DNA of 64,000 bases. Origin: Comamonas testosteroni. Its GTDB lineage: Bacteria; Pseudomonadota; Gammaproteobacteria; Burkholderiales; Burkholderiaceae_C. Made by a program: the position numbers and the translations under genes. This document shows positions 16,813-26,103 of the stretch, in pieces (the first letter of the stretch is position 1; every line of letters begins with the position of its first letter). The notes beneath the pieces are model-generated. The model had not been told where the DNA came from, did no database searches, and was given only the letters and a program-made list of their open reading frames with translations. Location of the stretch: contig NZ_CP129672.1 of the NCBI RefSeq assembly GCF_030505195.1, forward strand, positions 1,922,001 to 1,986,000, read 5' to 3'.

Positions 16813-16862
16813 ATAGCTGCTGACGCTTATCAGATAAGCGTCAAACCAAGAAATAGCTTGAA
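16813..16862. repeat. Dispersed hairpin repeat between cphA' and cphA
   Basis: TGACGCTTAT (16821-16830) and ATAAGCGTCA (16834-16843) form a perfect 10-bp stem with a three-base loop, flanked by ATAGCTGC and AAATAGCTTG. It is the same family as the repeat at 10898. It lies inside the cph operon without a U-tract. Confidence 0.7.
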
Positions 16863-16882
16863 ATCCAGCTGAAAGAAACACT

Positions 16883-19453
16883 ATGCAGATCACTCGCACC
16901 CGAGCCTTGCGCGGCCCCAACCTCTGGACCCGCAGCACCGCCATCGAAGCCATCGTGCACTGCGAAGACAGCGAGCTGTTGTACACGGCCATGCCCGGCT
17001 TTGAAGAAAAGCTGCGTGCGCGTTTCCCCACCATCGGTACGCTGCAGCCGCATGGCGCAGACCAGCGCCTGTCGCTGGCCCATGTGCTGGAAGTTGCCGC
17101 CCTGTCGCTGCAGGCCCAGGCGGGCTGCCCCGTCACCTTCAGCCGCACCCATGAGACCGTGGATCACGGCACCTTCCAGGTGGTGGTCGAGTACACCGAG
17201 GAGTCCGTGGGCAAGCTGGCCATGGAGCGCGCCGAGGCCCTGATTCAGGCCACATTGAACGACACCCCCTTCGATGCCGACGCAACGATTGCCGAGCTGC
17301 GCGAGCTCGACGAGGACGACCGTATCGGCCCCTCGACCGGCGCCATCGTCGATGCCGCCGTAGCGCGCGGCATTCCCTTCCGTCGCCTGACCACCGGCTC
17401 GCTGGTACAGCTGGGCTGGGGCTCGCGCGCCCGCCGTTTTCAGGCCGCCGAGCTGGACTCCACCAGCGCCGTGGCCGAATCCATTGCGCAGGACAAGGAT
17501 CTGACCAAGCGCCTGCTGCATGCAGCCGGCGTGCCCGTGCCCATGGGCCGCCCCGTCACCGACGTGGAAGACGCCTGGGCCGTGGCCCAGGAAGTGGGAC
17601 TGCCCGTGGTGGTCAAACCCCAGGACGGCAACCAGGGCAAGGGCGTGGTGGTGAACATCACCACCCGCGAAGGTCTGGAAGCCGCCTTCAAGACCGCCAG
17701 CGAGTTTGGCGACGAGATCCTCGTCGAGCGCTTTTTGCCCGGCCATGACTTCCGCATGCTGGTCGTCGGCGGCCAGTTGGTGGCAGCCGCCCGCCGCGAG
17801 CCGCCCCAGGTACTGGGCGACGGCCAGCACACCATCCGCGAGCTGGTGAACATCGTCAACCAGGACCCCCGCCGAGGCTCCGGCCACGGCACGGCATTGA
17901 CCAAGGTGCGCCTGGACGATATCGCCATCGCCCGCATTGCCAGCGAAGGCCTGACGCCTGACAGCGTGCCCGCCCAGGGTCAGCGCGTGGTGCTGCGCAA
18001 CAACGCCAATCTGTCCACCGGCGGCAGCGCCACCGACGTGACCGATGATGTGCATCCCGAAATCGCCGCCCGCGCCATCGAGGCCGCACAGACCATCGGC
18101 CTGCATATCTGCGGTGTGGACGTGGTCTGCGAAACCATGCTCAAGCCCCTGGAAGAGCAAAGCGGCGGCATTGTCGAAGTCAACGCCGCTCCCGGCCTGC
18201 GCATGCACCTGGCGCCCTCCTTCGGCCGTCCCCGCAATGTGGGCGTTCCCATGGTGGACGAGCTGTTCGCGCCCGGCGACGACGGCCGCATCCCCCTGGT
18301 CGCCGTCACCGGCACCAATGGCAAGACCACGACCACGCGCGTGATCGCCCATCTGTTCACCTCGCATGGCTGGCGCACCGCCATGACCAACACCGATGGC
18401 GTGTATGTCAACGGTCGCCAGATCGACAGCGGCGACTGCTCCGGCCCCAAGAGTGCGCGCAACGCCCTGGCCCACCCCGAGACCGATGCGGCCGTGCTGG
18501 AATGCGCACGCGGCGGCATCTTGCGTGAAGGCCTGGGCTTTGACCGCTGCCAGGTCGCCGTGGTCACCAATGTGGGCGAAGGCGACCACCTGGGTCTGAA
18601 CTTCATCACCACCAAGGAAGATGTCGGCGTTCTCAAGCGCGTCATCGTGCAGAACGTGGCCCCCACGGGCTATGCCGTGCTCAACGCCGCCGACCCGCTG
18701 GTTGCGGCCATGGCCCATGTCTGCCCCGGCAAGGTCATCTTCTTTGCCGCTGACCGCCACCACCCCGTCATGGCCACACACCGTGCCCAGGGCAGCCGCG
18801 TGGTCTATGTCGATGGCGACGCCATCGTGGCCGCGGAAGGCTCCTGGCGCGAGAGCATCGCGCTGCGCGACATTCCGCTGACCCGCAACGGCACCATCAC
18901 CTTCCAGGTGGAAAACGTCATGGCCTCCATCGGCGCCGCCTGGGCCGCAGGCCTGCCCTGGCAGACCATCCGCCGCGGTCTGGCCGGCTTCCTCAACGAC
19001 AGCGACAATGCCCCTGCCCGCTTCAATGTGATGGATTACAAGGGCGCCACCATCATTGCCGACTACGGCCACAACCCCGACGCCATTCGCGCGCTATCCC
19101 AGGCCGTGGAAGCCATGCCCGCCAAGCGCCGCAGCGTGGTGATCTCGGGCGCCGGCGACCGCCGCGACCAGGACATCACCGAACAGACCCAGATTCTGGG
19201 CAAGGTGTTCGACGATGTGGTGCTCTATCAGGACGCCTGCCAACGTGGCCGCGTGGATGGCGAAGTGCTGGCCCTGCTGAAAAAGGGCCTGGAAGGCGCG
19301 CCGCGCACCAGCTACAGCACCGAGATCCATGGCGAGTTCCTCGCCATCGACCACGCACTGGAGCGCCTGCAGCCCGGCGACCTGTGCCTGGTGCTGGTGG
19401 ACCAGGTGGAAGAAGCTCTGGAGCACCTGCGCAAACACGTTGCAGGGCAGTAA
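16883..19453 (+). CDS. cphA: Cyanophycin synthetase CphA
   Basis: 856-residue enzyme that makes the storage polymer cyanophycin by adding Asp to the backbone and Arg to each Asp side chain, using ATP. Domains in order are an N-terminal domain (about 1-160), ATP-grasp (about 210-470; KPQDGNQGKGVVVN, EVNAAPGLRMHLAPSFGRP) and Mur-ligase-like (from about 470). The ligase P-loop GTNGKTTTTR is intact (477-486), and so are ECARGGILREGLGFD and DYGHNPDAI. The length fits functional CphA of betaproteobacteria. The gene follows cphA' and is surely cotranscribed; GAAAGA precedes the start. No cyanophycinase gene is seen in the window. Confidence 0.96.
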   Translation: MQITRTRALRGPNLWTRSTAIEAIVHCEDSELLYTAMPGFEEKLRARFPTIGTLQPHGADQRLSLAHVLEVAALSLQAQAGCPVTFSRTHETVDHGTFQVVVEYTEESVGKLAMERAEALIQATLNDTPFDADATIAELRELDEDDRIGPSTGAIVDAAVARGIPFRRLTTGSLVQLGWGSRARRFQAAELDSTSAVAESIAQDKDLTKRLLHAAGVPVPMGRPVTDVEDAWAVAQEVGLPVVVKPQDGNQGKGVVVNITTREGLEAAFKTASEFGDEILVERFLPGHDFRMLVVGGQLVAAARREPPQVLGDGQHTIRELVNIVNQDPRRGSGHGTALTKVRLDDIAIARIASEGLTPDSVPAQGQRVVLRNNANLSTGGSATDVTDDVHPEIAARAIEAAQTIGLHICGVDVVCETMLKPLEEQSGGIVEVNAAPGLRMHLAPSFGRPRNVGVPMVDELFAPGDDGRIPLVAVTGTNGKTTTTRVIAHLFTSHGWRTAMTNTDGVYVNGRQIDSGDCSGPKSARNALAHPETDAAVLECARGGILREGLGFDRCQVAVVTNVGEGDHLGLNFITTKEDVGVLKRVIVQNVAPTGYAVLNAADPLVAAMAHVCPGKVIFFAADRHHPVMATHRAQGSRVVYVDGDAIVAAEGSWRESIALRDIPLTRNGTITFQVENVMASIGAAWAAGLPWQTIRRGLAGFLNDSDNAPARFNVMDYKGATIIADYGHNPDAIRALSQAVEAMPAKRRSVVISGAGDRRDQDITEQTQILGKVFDDVVLYQDACQRGRVDGEVLALLKKGLEGAPRTSYSTEIHGEFLAIDHALERLQPGDLCLVLVDQVEEALEHLRKHVAGQ

Positions 19454-19464
19454 CCCCATAACAG

Positions 19465-19590
19465 CCCCCCTGAGGCGCTGACGCGCCTTCCCCCTCACGA
19501 GGGGGACGACAGCCTCGCTGGGGCAGCCCTTGCTGGGGCAGCCCTCGCTGCGCGGCGGCGGGGCCGCCCAGGCCCTTGCTTGCTGTCACT
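19465..19590 (+). repeat. Dispersed GC-rich intergenic repeat, copy 1
   Basis: Begins CCCCCCTGAGGCGCTGACG, contains the hairpin CCCCCTC/GAGGGGG followed by GACGAC, and ends GGGCCGCCCAGGCCCTTGCT. It lies just after cphA and shares this whole layout with 42406-42511. I recognise it as a common Comamonadaceae intergenic repeat. An internal GCAGCCCTTGCTGGG unit is duplicated in this copy. Confidence 0.75.
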
Positions 19591-19759
19591 GGCCTGGAGT
19601 GCGCCAGTTTTCAGTTTTTCAAACCCGGCCTTGCGCAGGGTTTTGTCTTTGAAGTCACAGCACTTTGCACCGGCCACAGGGGCTGCGCGGCGGTTTTCAC
19701 GCATGGTCTGAGCCGGCAGACGCCGTATGATGCGAACGCATATCCGCACCGACCGACCC

Positions 19760-20134
19760 ATGACCTTGCAACCGCTTCGCCGCATAGCCACCTGCCTGCT
19801 GGGCCGGTGCGTGCTGGCATGGCTGGCACTGTCCATGGGGGTCGCGGCTGCCGCGCCGCTGATCCAGTCTCAGGGGTTTGAGCTGATCTGCACCAGCACC
19901 GGCGCGGTCAAGCTGATCGTCAAGGGCGAAGACGGCAGCAGCGTTCTGGGTGCGGGTCACCTCGATTGCCCCATGTGCCTGCCCCATGCAGCACTGCCTC
20001 CGCCCGCGCTGCAACTGCCGCCCCCTACCGAGTCACCGCTGTGGCATGCGCTGCTGCCCGTGCAGCGGGCGCGCATCGCCTCGCTCACCGCTGCTCCCCT
20101 GCCCGCGCGCGGGCCGCCTCCCGCTTACCTCTGA
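19760..20134 (+). CDS. DUF2946-type small exported protein
   Basis: 124-residue protein with an N-terminal hydrophobic segment or signal peptide (about residues 15-35) and the family's Cys motif, here LDCPMCLPHA. A Pro-rich tail follows. DUF2946 proteins are small, often sit directly before TonB-dependent receptor genes for metals, and have no settled function. Here the TonB receptor gene follows 84 bases later on the same strand, which supports the assignment. An upstream ATG at 19727 is possible but adds only a charged leader. Confidence 0.65.
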   Translation: MTLQPLRRIATCLLGRCVLAWLALSMGVAAAAPLIQSQGFELICTSTGAVKLIVKGEDGSSVLGAGHLDCPMCLPHAALPPPALQLPPPTESPLWHALLPVQRARIASLTAAPLPARGPPPAYL

Positions 20135-20218
20135 ACCATTTCGGGCTCTAGCGCAGTTCTGATCTGCGCTGGCCGCTATCAGATTCATAGGGACAACCAC
20201 GTCCCAAGGTAAGCATTC

Positions 20219-22525
20219 ATGAAACAGATTTTTCTGCCACTGGTGGTCAGTGGTATTGCATGGCCGTGCCTGGCCCAGACCTCGACCGATTCCGCTGACC
20301 TGCCCGAGCGCTCCAAGACCCTGGGCGTGGTCACCGTCAACGGCGGCCAGCCCAGCTCGCTGCCCACGCAGATTCCGACCACCATCGAAGGCATCACGCG
20401 CGAGGAGATCGAGACCCGCATCAATGCCACCGACAGCGAGGATGCGCTCAAATATCTGCCCAGCCTGCTGGTGCGCAAGCGCTATATCGGCGACTACAAC
20501 CACGCCATCCTCTCCACGCGGGCTTCGGGCACGGGCAATAGCGCGCGCTCGGCCGTCTATGCCGACGGCATTCTGCTGTCCAACTATCTGGGCAATGGCA
20601 TTGCCAACGGCAGCAACTATGCGCCGCGCTGGGGCCTGGTGACGCCCGAGGAGATCGAACGCGTCGATGTCATGTACGGCCCGTTCTCGGCCGCCTACCC
20701 CGGCAACTCCGCCGGTGCCGTGGTGGACTATGTGACGCGCATGCCCGACAAGCTCGAAGCCCATGTGGCCGCTGGCTATGCCCACCAGAGCGCCGACGTG
20801 CTGGGCAGCAGCGGCCAATACCGCAGCTGGAATACCAGCGCCTCCATCGGCAGCAGAAGCGCAGGCTGGTCGTACTGGATCAACCTCAGCCGCAGCGACA
20901 GCCAGGGCCAGCCCATGACCTTCCCCACCGTGCTGCAGTCCGCCGGCGTGGCAGGCGGTGCCGGCACGCCCGTGACCGGGGCGATTGCCGGGCTCAACAC
21001 CACCAACCAGCCCTGGTACATCCTGGGCGCGGGCACGCAGTACCGCACCCGGCAGGATCACGCCAAGATCAAGCTGGCCTATGACATCACGCCCACGCTG
21101 CGCGCCAGCTACACGCTGGGCTGGTGGCAGAACAGCGCCCAGGGCAGCTCCGAGACCTATCTGCGCGGACCCAATGGCCAGCCGGTCTACAGCGGCAACA
21201 TCAATATCGACGGCAAAACCTACAAGCTGGCCGACACCGCCTTCGGCCTGAGCCAGGACCAGCAGACCCACACCATGCACGGGGTCTCGCTCAAAAGCCA
21301 TACGCAGGGCGAGTTTGACTGGGAGCTCAGCGCCAGCCTGTACGACTACGGCAAGGATCAGCAGCGAGTTCCCACCGTGGCCCAGCCTGCCGCCAATCTG
21401 GGCGGCAAGGGCACGCTGCAGGACCAGGACGGCACGGGCTGGAACACACTGGCCGCCAAGGGCACATGGCGGCCGCAGGGAATGAAAGGTGCACATATCG
21501 TGGACTTCGGCCTGGGCCGCGACGCCTACAGGCTGAACATCAGCAAATACAACGTGCTCGGCGACTGGCAGTCCGGCCCGGCCAACGCGCAATCGGTCGT
21601 CAGCCAGGTCGGCGGCAGGGCCGAGACCCGCTACGCCTGGGCACAGGACAGCTGGCAGCTGGCCAGGGACTGGAAGGCCGTGCTGGGCCTGCGCTGGGAG
21701 GACTGGACGGCCAGCCAGGGCCACACCGCCACGGCCAGCAGTCAGCTGGACTACGCCCAGCGCAGCGAATCGCATTTCTCGCCCAAGGCGGCACTGGCTT
21801 ATCAGCTGGCCCGCAACACCACGCTCAAGGCATCGCTGGGCCGGGCCGTGCGCTTTCCCACCGTGGGCGAGCTGTATGGCGCGACCTCGGGCGGGGCGCT
21901 GTCCTTCATCAACGACCCGAATTTGAAACCCGAAAAGTCCTGGACGGGCGAGCTGACGGCCGAGCAGGATCTGGGCAGTGGTTTGCTGCGCGCGACCTGG
22001 TTCCATGAGCGCACGCGCGATGCGCTCTACAGCCAGCTGATTGCCGGCACCACCGTCTCTGCGGTGCAGAACGTGGATCAGGTCAGGACCTCGGGGCTGG
22101 AGCTGGCTTACTCGGCGCAGTCGGTGTGGATTCGCGGGCTGGACCTGGGCGGCAGCCTGACCTGGGCCAACTCGCGCATCACGGCCAATGCGGCCAACCC
22201 GGCCAGCGTCGGCAAATGGCAGCCCCGGGTGCCGCGCTGGCGCGCCACGGCCTGGGCCACCTACAAGCCCGACGAGCGTTGGGCCTTGACCGTGGCGGCG
22301 CGCTACAGCGGGCGCCAGTACTCGAATCTGGACAACAGCGACGTGCATGCCGACACCTATATGGGAGCCAGCCAGTATTTCAGCGTCGATCTGCGGGCAC
22401 GCTATCAGATCGACAGACAGCTGTCGGCGGCCTTTGGCATAGACAACGCCAACAATGCCAAGTATTGGAACTTCCACCCCTATCCGCAGAGAACCTTTAG
22501 CGCCTCCCTGCGCTGGGATCTTTAA
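20219..22525 (+). CDS. TonB-dependent outer membrane receptor
   Basis: 768-residue outer-membrane receptor. It has a signal peptide of about 19 residues (ending CLAQ) and a plug domain starting near 50 (DSEDALKYLPSLLVRKR...ERVDVMYGPFSAAYPGNSAGAVVDYVTRMP). A 22-strand-type barrel follows, with conserved strands such as TLKASLGRAVRFPTVGELYG and the end TFSASLRWDL. It imports a substrate too large or too scarce for porins, driven by TonB-ExbBD. The DUF2946 partner suggests a metal or metal complex such as copper or iron, but no ABC transporter or regulator lies next to it, so the substrate is open. Confidence 0.88.
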   Translation: MKQIFLPLVVSGIAWPCLAQTSTDSADLPERSKTLGVVTVNGGQPSSLPTQIPTTIEGITREEIETRINATDSEDALKYLPSLLVRKRYIGDYNHAILSTRASGTGNSARSAVYADGILLSNYLGNGIANGSNYAPRWGLVTPEEIERVDVMYGPFSAAYPGNSAGAVVDYVTRMPDKLEAHVAAGYAHQSADVLGSSGQYRSWNTSASIGSRSAGWSYWINLSRSDSQGQPMTFPTVLQSAGVAGGAGTPVTGAIAGLNTTNQPWYILGAGTQYRTRQDHAKIKLAYDITPTLRASYTLGWWQNSAQGSSETYLRGPNGQPVYSGNINIDGKTYKLADTAFGLSQDQQTHTMHGVSLKSHTQGEFDWELSASLYDYGKDQQRVPTVAQPAANLGGKGTLQDQDGTGWNTLAAKGTWRPQGMKGAHIVDFGLGRDAYRLNISKYNVLGDWQSGPANAQSVVSQVGGRAETRYAWAQDSWQLARDWKAVLGLRWEDWTASQGHTATASSQLDYAQRSESHFSPKAALAYQLARNTTLKASLGRAVRFPTVGELYGATSGGALSFINDPNLKPEKSWTGELTAEQDLGSGLLRATWFHERTRDALYSQLIAGTTVSAVQNVDQVRTSGLELAYSAQSVWIRGLDLGGSLTWANSRITANAANPASVGKWQPRVPRWRATAWATYKPDERWALTVAARYSGRQYSNLDNSDVHADTYMGASQYFSVDLRARYQIDRQLSAAFGIDNANNAKYWNFHPYPQRTFSASLRWDL

Positions 22526-22536
22526 AGCCGCTGGCT

Positions 22537-23736
22537 CTAGACCAGACTGACAAGCCTGCCATGGGTCTTGCGCATCCTGAAAGTGCCCAGGCAGGCCAGC
22601 AGCGCCAGGGCCAGGCCCAGCACGCAGGCACCTTGCCAGCCGTCAATGCCCCAGGCGAGAGTCCCCAGGGCCGAGCCCGCCGCTGCGCCCGTGAAATAGC
22701 CCGTCATATAGACGGCATTCATGCGGCCGCGCGCTGCGGGCAGCAACTGGGCCACCGTGGCCTGGTTGGTGATGTTCAGGCATTGCAGGCCCAGATCGAT
22801 CACCACCATGCCCAGCACAAACCAGCCCAGATGCGCTCCGCCCACCCACAGCAGAGGCCAGGACAGCAGCAGGGCCAGCGCCCCGATGGCGCAGCTCACG
22901 CGGCCCAGGCCCTTGTCCACCAGCCTCCCCGCCTGTGTGGCCACCAGGGCTCCTGCCGCGCCGGCCAGACCGATCAGGCCGATCTGCCCGTCATCCAGGC
23001 CCAGGGGGCCGCTGGACAACTGCAGCGCCATGGTCGAGAACAGCACGCTGACCGAGGCGAACGCCAGCGCGCTGACCAGGGTACGCTGGCGCAGACCCGG
23101 CTGGCTGCGCAGCAGATGCCACATGCTTCTGAGCACCTGTGGATAACTGACAGGACTGGGGTTGCGCGATGCCGGCAGCGCCTTCCACAGCCACAGCGCC
23201 ACCACGGCCATCACCAGCGCAGCGCCCTGGTAGACGGCCTGCCAGCCCCAGGCCTCCGAGACCATGCCGGCCACGCTGCGGGCCAGCAAGATGCCCAGCA
23301 GCAGACCGCTCATCACCCAGCCCACCGCCCGCCCGCTTTGCCCCGGCTGGGCCAGTGCCGCCGCCATGGGCACCAGCACCTGGGCCGCAACCGAGAACAG
23401 ACCGGCCATCAGCGTGCCCAGCAGGAACAGGTCGAACTGGCTCGCCAGGCCGCACAGCGCCTGCCCCAGGGCCGCCAGCAGCATCAGGCTCACGGCCAGG
23501 CCGCGGCGCTGCAGCTTGTCGCCCAGCGGAGCGAGCAGCAAAAGGCCTGCTGCATAGGCCACCTGGGCCAGCGTCACGCTGGTCGCGGCTGCCGACTCGC
23601 TGACCGAGAAATGAGAGGCAATCGAGTGCAGCAGTGGCTGATTGAAATAATTGCCGCCCGCGCACAGGCCACAGGCCAGTGCCATCAACAGCAGGGAGGA
23701 AGCGCTCAGACCGGGCGCAGAAACGTTCACCGACAT
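22537..23736 (-). CDS. MFS transporter, drug-efflux type
   Basis: Twelve-helix major facilitator of about 399 residues. The first loop carries the family signature in the form LLLAPLGDKLQRRG, with the second-half counterpart around GRLVDKGLGR. It resembles the drug/proton antiporter branch with short loops (YnfM/EmrD-like predicted exporters). It converges on the TonB receptor gene, with only 11 bases between stops. In-frame ATGs at 23751 and 23781 are alternative starts; I chose 23736 (MSVNVSAPG) because hydrophobic helix 1 follows directly. The substrate is unknown. Confidence 0.85.
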   Translation of the reverse strand: MSVNVSAPGLSASSLLLMALACGLCAGGNYFNQPLLHSIASHFSVSESAAATSVTLAQVAYAAGLLLLAPLGDKLQRRGLAVSLMLLAALGQALCGLASQFDLFLLGTLMAGLFSVAAQVLVPMAAALAQPGQSGRAVGWVMSGLLLGILLARSVAGMVSEAWGWQAVYQGAALVMAVVALWLWKALPASRNPSPVSYPQVLRSMWHLLRSQPGLRQRTLVSALAFASVSVLFSTMALQLSSGPLGLDDGQIGLIGLAGAAGALVATQAGRLVDKGLGRVSCAIGALALLLSWPLLWVGGAHLGWFVLGMVVIDLGLQCLNITNQATVAQLLPAARGRMNAVYMTGYFTGAAAGSALGTLAWGIDGWQGACVLGLALALLACLGTFRMRKTHGRLVSLV

Positions 23737-24010
23737 AGATAACGGCCACATCCGGCGGATGCGGCACTTGCATGGAGCCACCGCCCAAGGGGCCGTCGCA
23801 GATCAAAGAGGGAGTTCGGAAGTCCGGCATGCGCTGTGTCATGCCTGTGGCGGCGTCTCAGCAGCCGGTGCCCGCCAGCAGGCCGGGGCAAACCGTGATG
23901 CAATACAGAAAGTTCTGCAGCAGCGGGTATTGTCCTAAGGCCGGCTGCCAATCCCTTGCCCAGGACTCAATGCCCTGTCAAAAAACAAGGGTTAACCCTT
24001 AATTCAACGT

Positions 24011-24511
24011 ATGCGCACCACCATGAAATTGCTCTCTGCCGCTCTGGCCGTTGCGGCCGCCACCGTAGGAACCATGGCCTTTGTCGGCATGAGCCATGCC
24101 GAGCAGATCGGCTCCGTGGACACCGTCTTCAAGTGGATTGGCCCGGATCACAAGATCGTGGTCGATGCTTATGACGACCCCAAGGTGCCGGGCGTGACCT
24201 GCTATGTCTCGCGCGCCAAGACCGGCGGCATCAAGGGCGGCCTGGGCCTGGCCGAGGATCGCTCGGAGGCGTCGATCGCCTGCCAGGCCACGGGCAATAT
24301 CCAGTTCCCCGCGCCGCTCAGGCAGCAGGAAGAAGTGTTCACCGAGCGCACCTCGCTGCTGTTCAAGCGCCTGCGTGTGGTGCGCATGGTGGATGCCAAG
24401 CGCAATGCCCTGATCTATATGACCTACTCGGACCGGGTGATCGAGGGCTCGCCCCAGAACAGCGTCACCGCCGTGGCCGTGCCGCAGGCAACGGCGATCC
24501 CGCTGAAATGA
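24011..24511 (+). CDS. creA: CreA family protein
   Basis: 166-residue exported protein of the CreA family. A signal peptide of about 30 residues ends SHA. The strongly conserved body contains [43 protein letters not shown] and [18 protein letters not shown]. CreA is widespread in proteobacteria and of unknown function; the two Cys of the mature protein could form a disulphide. An in-frame ATG four codons downstream (24023) is an alternative start. A perfect 10-bp terminator hairpin follows. Confidence 0.93.
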   Translation: MRTTMKLLSAALAVAAATVGTMAFVGMSHAEQIGSVDTVFKWIGPDHKIVVDAYDDPKVPGVTCYVSRAKTGGIKGGLGLAEDRSEASIACQATGNIQFPAPLRQQEEVFTERTSLLFKRLRVVRMVDAKRNALIYMTYSDRVIEGSPQNSVTAVAVPQATAIPLK

Positions 24512-24519
24512 AAATCAGA

Positions 24520-24548
24520 GCAGGCTGCAGTTATGCAGCCTGCGTTTG
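24520..24548 (+). terminator. Terminator hairpin after creA
   Basis: GCAGGCTGCA and TGCAGCCTGC form a perfect 10-bp stem with loop GTTA, nine bases after the creA stop. The T-run is weak (GTTTG), so termination may be partial. Confidence 0.65.
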
Positions 24549-24581
24549 AGGCAGTCTTCGCTCAAGGCCAGGTGCAGCGAC

Positions 24582-24803
24582 TTACTGACTGAAGGTCAGG
24601 CCGCCCGCGTCCAGCGCCGGCGGACGCAGCAAATCCTCGTTCACGCCCATGGCCTGGCTGGCCCGCTCCACGGCCTGCCACAGTCCGGCAGGCATCTGCA
24701 AAATGGCCTCGGGGGACTGCGCATCGTCGATCCAGTGGCTGATCTGCAGATGCTGTTCATGAGTGAGCAGGTCCAGGTGCAGCATTTCATCGATAGTTTT
24801 CAT
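24582..24803 (-). CDS. Small conserved hypothetical protein, 73 residues
   Basis: 73-residue soluble protein (MKTIDEMLHLDLLTHEQHLQISHWIDD...) without Cys or membrane segments and probably helical. The sequence pattern (MLHLDLLTHEQH, PEAILQMPAGLW) resembles small proteins I have seen in Comamonas and Delftia, with no known function. GGAGG-like sequence lies before the start. It converges on creA and is followed by no partner. Confidence 0.6.
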   Translation of the reverse strand: MKTIDEMLHLDLLTHEQHLQISHWIDDAQSPEAILQMPAGLWQAVERASQAMGVNEDLLRPPALDAGGLTFSQ

Positions 24804-24942
24804 GGTGTTCCTCCCTGCTTGTGGAAGCAGGCGCTGTGCAACCCGCGCCCGACTTGTCTATCCAATATAGGGGCAAAAACCGCCGCCGCAAGCAAAATCA
24901 TTGTCAAGAAAACCATAGCTGCCTGCGACTGTCATTCAAGCG

Positions 24943-25887
24943 CTACAGCATGTCGGGCGCTTGGGCTGCGGACGCTGCAAGCGGCGGCGGCTCGCCGGCC
25001 TTGCAGGCATCGACAAAGGCCTGCAGCGCGGGCGAGCGGCGCTTGCCGGCGCGCTGCACCAAAGAGAAGTTGCGCCACATGCGCGGCAAGGTGGTGGGAA
25101 GAATCTCCAGCGCCCGCGCCTGCAGCTGTGACTGCACCAGCACGCGCGACAGACAGCTGATGCCCAGCCCCTGCTCGACACAGCGCGCAATCGCCTCGGA
25201 GCTGCCCAGCGTGGCGGTTGCAGGCAGCTGGTGCAGATGCGGCAGCAGCGCATGCTCGACCATCTCGCGCGTGCCCGAGCCCGCCTCGCGCAGCAGCCAT
25301 GCCGCCTTGCGCAGCGCTGCCACGCCCAGCGGCTTGTTGCGCGCCTGCTCGGCCAGCGGGTCCTGCGGCGATGCCACGATGACCAGTTCGTCGCGCAGCC
25401 AGGGCTCGACCTCCAGCCCCTGCCAGTGGCTGCTGCCCTCGATCAGGCCCATGTCGACCTCCATGGCCAGCACGGCTTCGCCCACCTCCTGGGTATTGGC
25501 GATCTGCAGGTCCACGCGCACCAGCGGATGCGAGCGCGCCAGCCGCGCCAGCACTTCGGGCAGCGCATAGGTGCCGATGGTGGTGCTGGCCGCCACGCGC
25601 AGGCGCACCGGCATATTGGCCGCACGCGCGGAAAACGTCTGCTCTATGCCTCTTGCCTGCTCCAGCACGCCCAGGGCCTGGGGCAGCAGCGCGCGGCCTG
25701 CATCGTTGAGCACCAGGCGCTTGCCCACGCGCTCGAACAGCTGCACGCCCAGGCCTTGCTCCAGCTGCTGCAGCGCGGCACTGGTGGCCGACTGGGAAAG
25801 CGCTACGGCCTCTGCGGCCGCCACCGTGGTTCCGCTTTGGGCCACGGCGCAGAAGATCTCGAACTGACGCAAGGTGAGATGCAGCAT
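24943..25887 (-). CDS. LysR-family regulator divergent from yeiH (YeiE-like)
   Basis: 314-residue LysR-type regulator. The N-terminal helix-turn-helix spans about residues 1-60 (LRQFEIFCAVAQSGTTVAAAEAVALSQSATSAALQQLEQ), and a substrate-binding domain follows (about 90-300). It is divergent from a YeiH-type transporter gene, the classic yeiE-yeiH arrangement, in which YeiE senses sulfite and activates yeiH. That makes YeiE-like function likely, though CbbR and CysB relatives share this architecture. Candidate operators with LysR spacing lie in the shared promoter region. Confidence 0.85.
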   Translation of the reverse strand: MLHLTLRQFEIFCAVAQSGTTVAAAEAVALSQSATSAALQQLEQGLGVQLFERVGKRLVLNDAGRALLPQALGVLEQARGIEQTFSARAANMPVRLRVAASTTIGTYALPEVLARLARSHPLVRVDLQIANTQEVGEAVLAMEVDMGLIEGSSHWQGLEVEPWLRDELVIVASPQDPLAEQARNKPLGVAALRKAAWLLREAGSGTREMVEHALLPHLHQLPATATLGSSEAIARCVEQGLGISCLSRVLVQSQLQARALEILPTTLPRMWRNFSLVQRAGKRRSPALQAFVDACKAGEPPPLAASAAQAPDML

Positions 25888-25984
25888 GACGATGATTCGT
25901 ATATTCGTATCGATGACAGCAGGCTAGCGCCGGCTCATCCCGCCCATGATTGAGTCGGATTGCAGGAGCCAGATAGCCCAATCT

Positions 25985-25999
25985 ACCTGTTTTACAGGT
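25985..25999. promoter_or_regulatory. Inverted repeat in lysR-yeiH promoter region, site 1
   Basis: ACCTGT-TTT-ACAGGT is a perfect 15-bp dyad, 98 bases after the lysR start on the divergent side. It is a candidate regulator site. Confidence 0.45.
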
Positions 26000-26019
26000 T
26001 GATCTTACAAAAACTATTA

Positions 26020-26035
26020 GTTATACAAATATAAC
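26020..26035. promoter_or_regulatory. Inverted repeat in lysR-yeiH promoter region, site 2
   Basis: GTTATA-CAAA-TATAAC is a perfect dyad that includes a T-N11-A pattern, the usual LysR recognition motif. It lies 68 bases before the yeiH start. Confidence 0.55.
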
Positions 26036-26103
26036 CAAGAAATCTAAAGTGACCTCCATGCCGGCAATCAGACCTGTTGTCTTGCCTGCTGCGAAAGGTC
26101 ACG

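Noticed and set aside
16841..19072. Long antisense open frame opposite cphA
   Set aside because: Same reason: shadow of the conserved cphA frame, low-complexity translation.
20033..22477. 814-codon frame opposite the TonB receptor gene
   Set aside because: Shadow of the receptor gene; no motif and biased composition.
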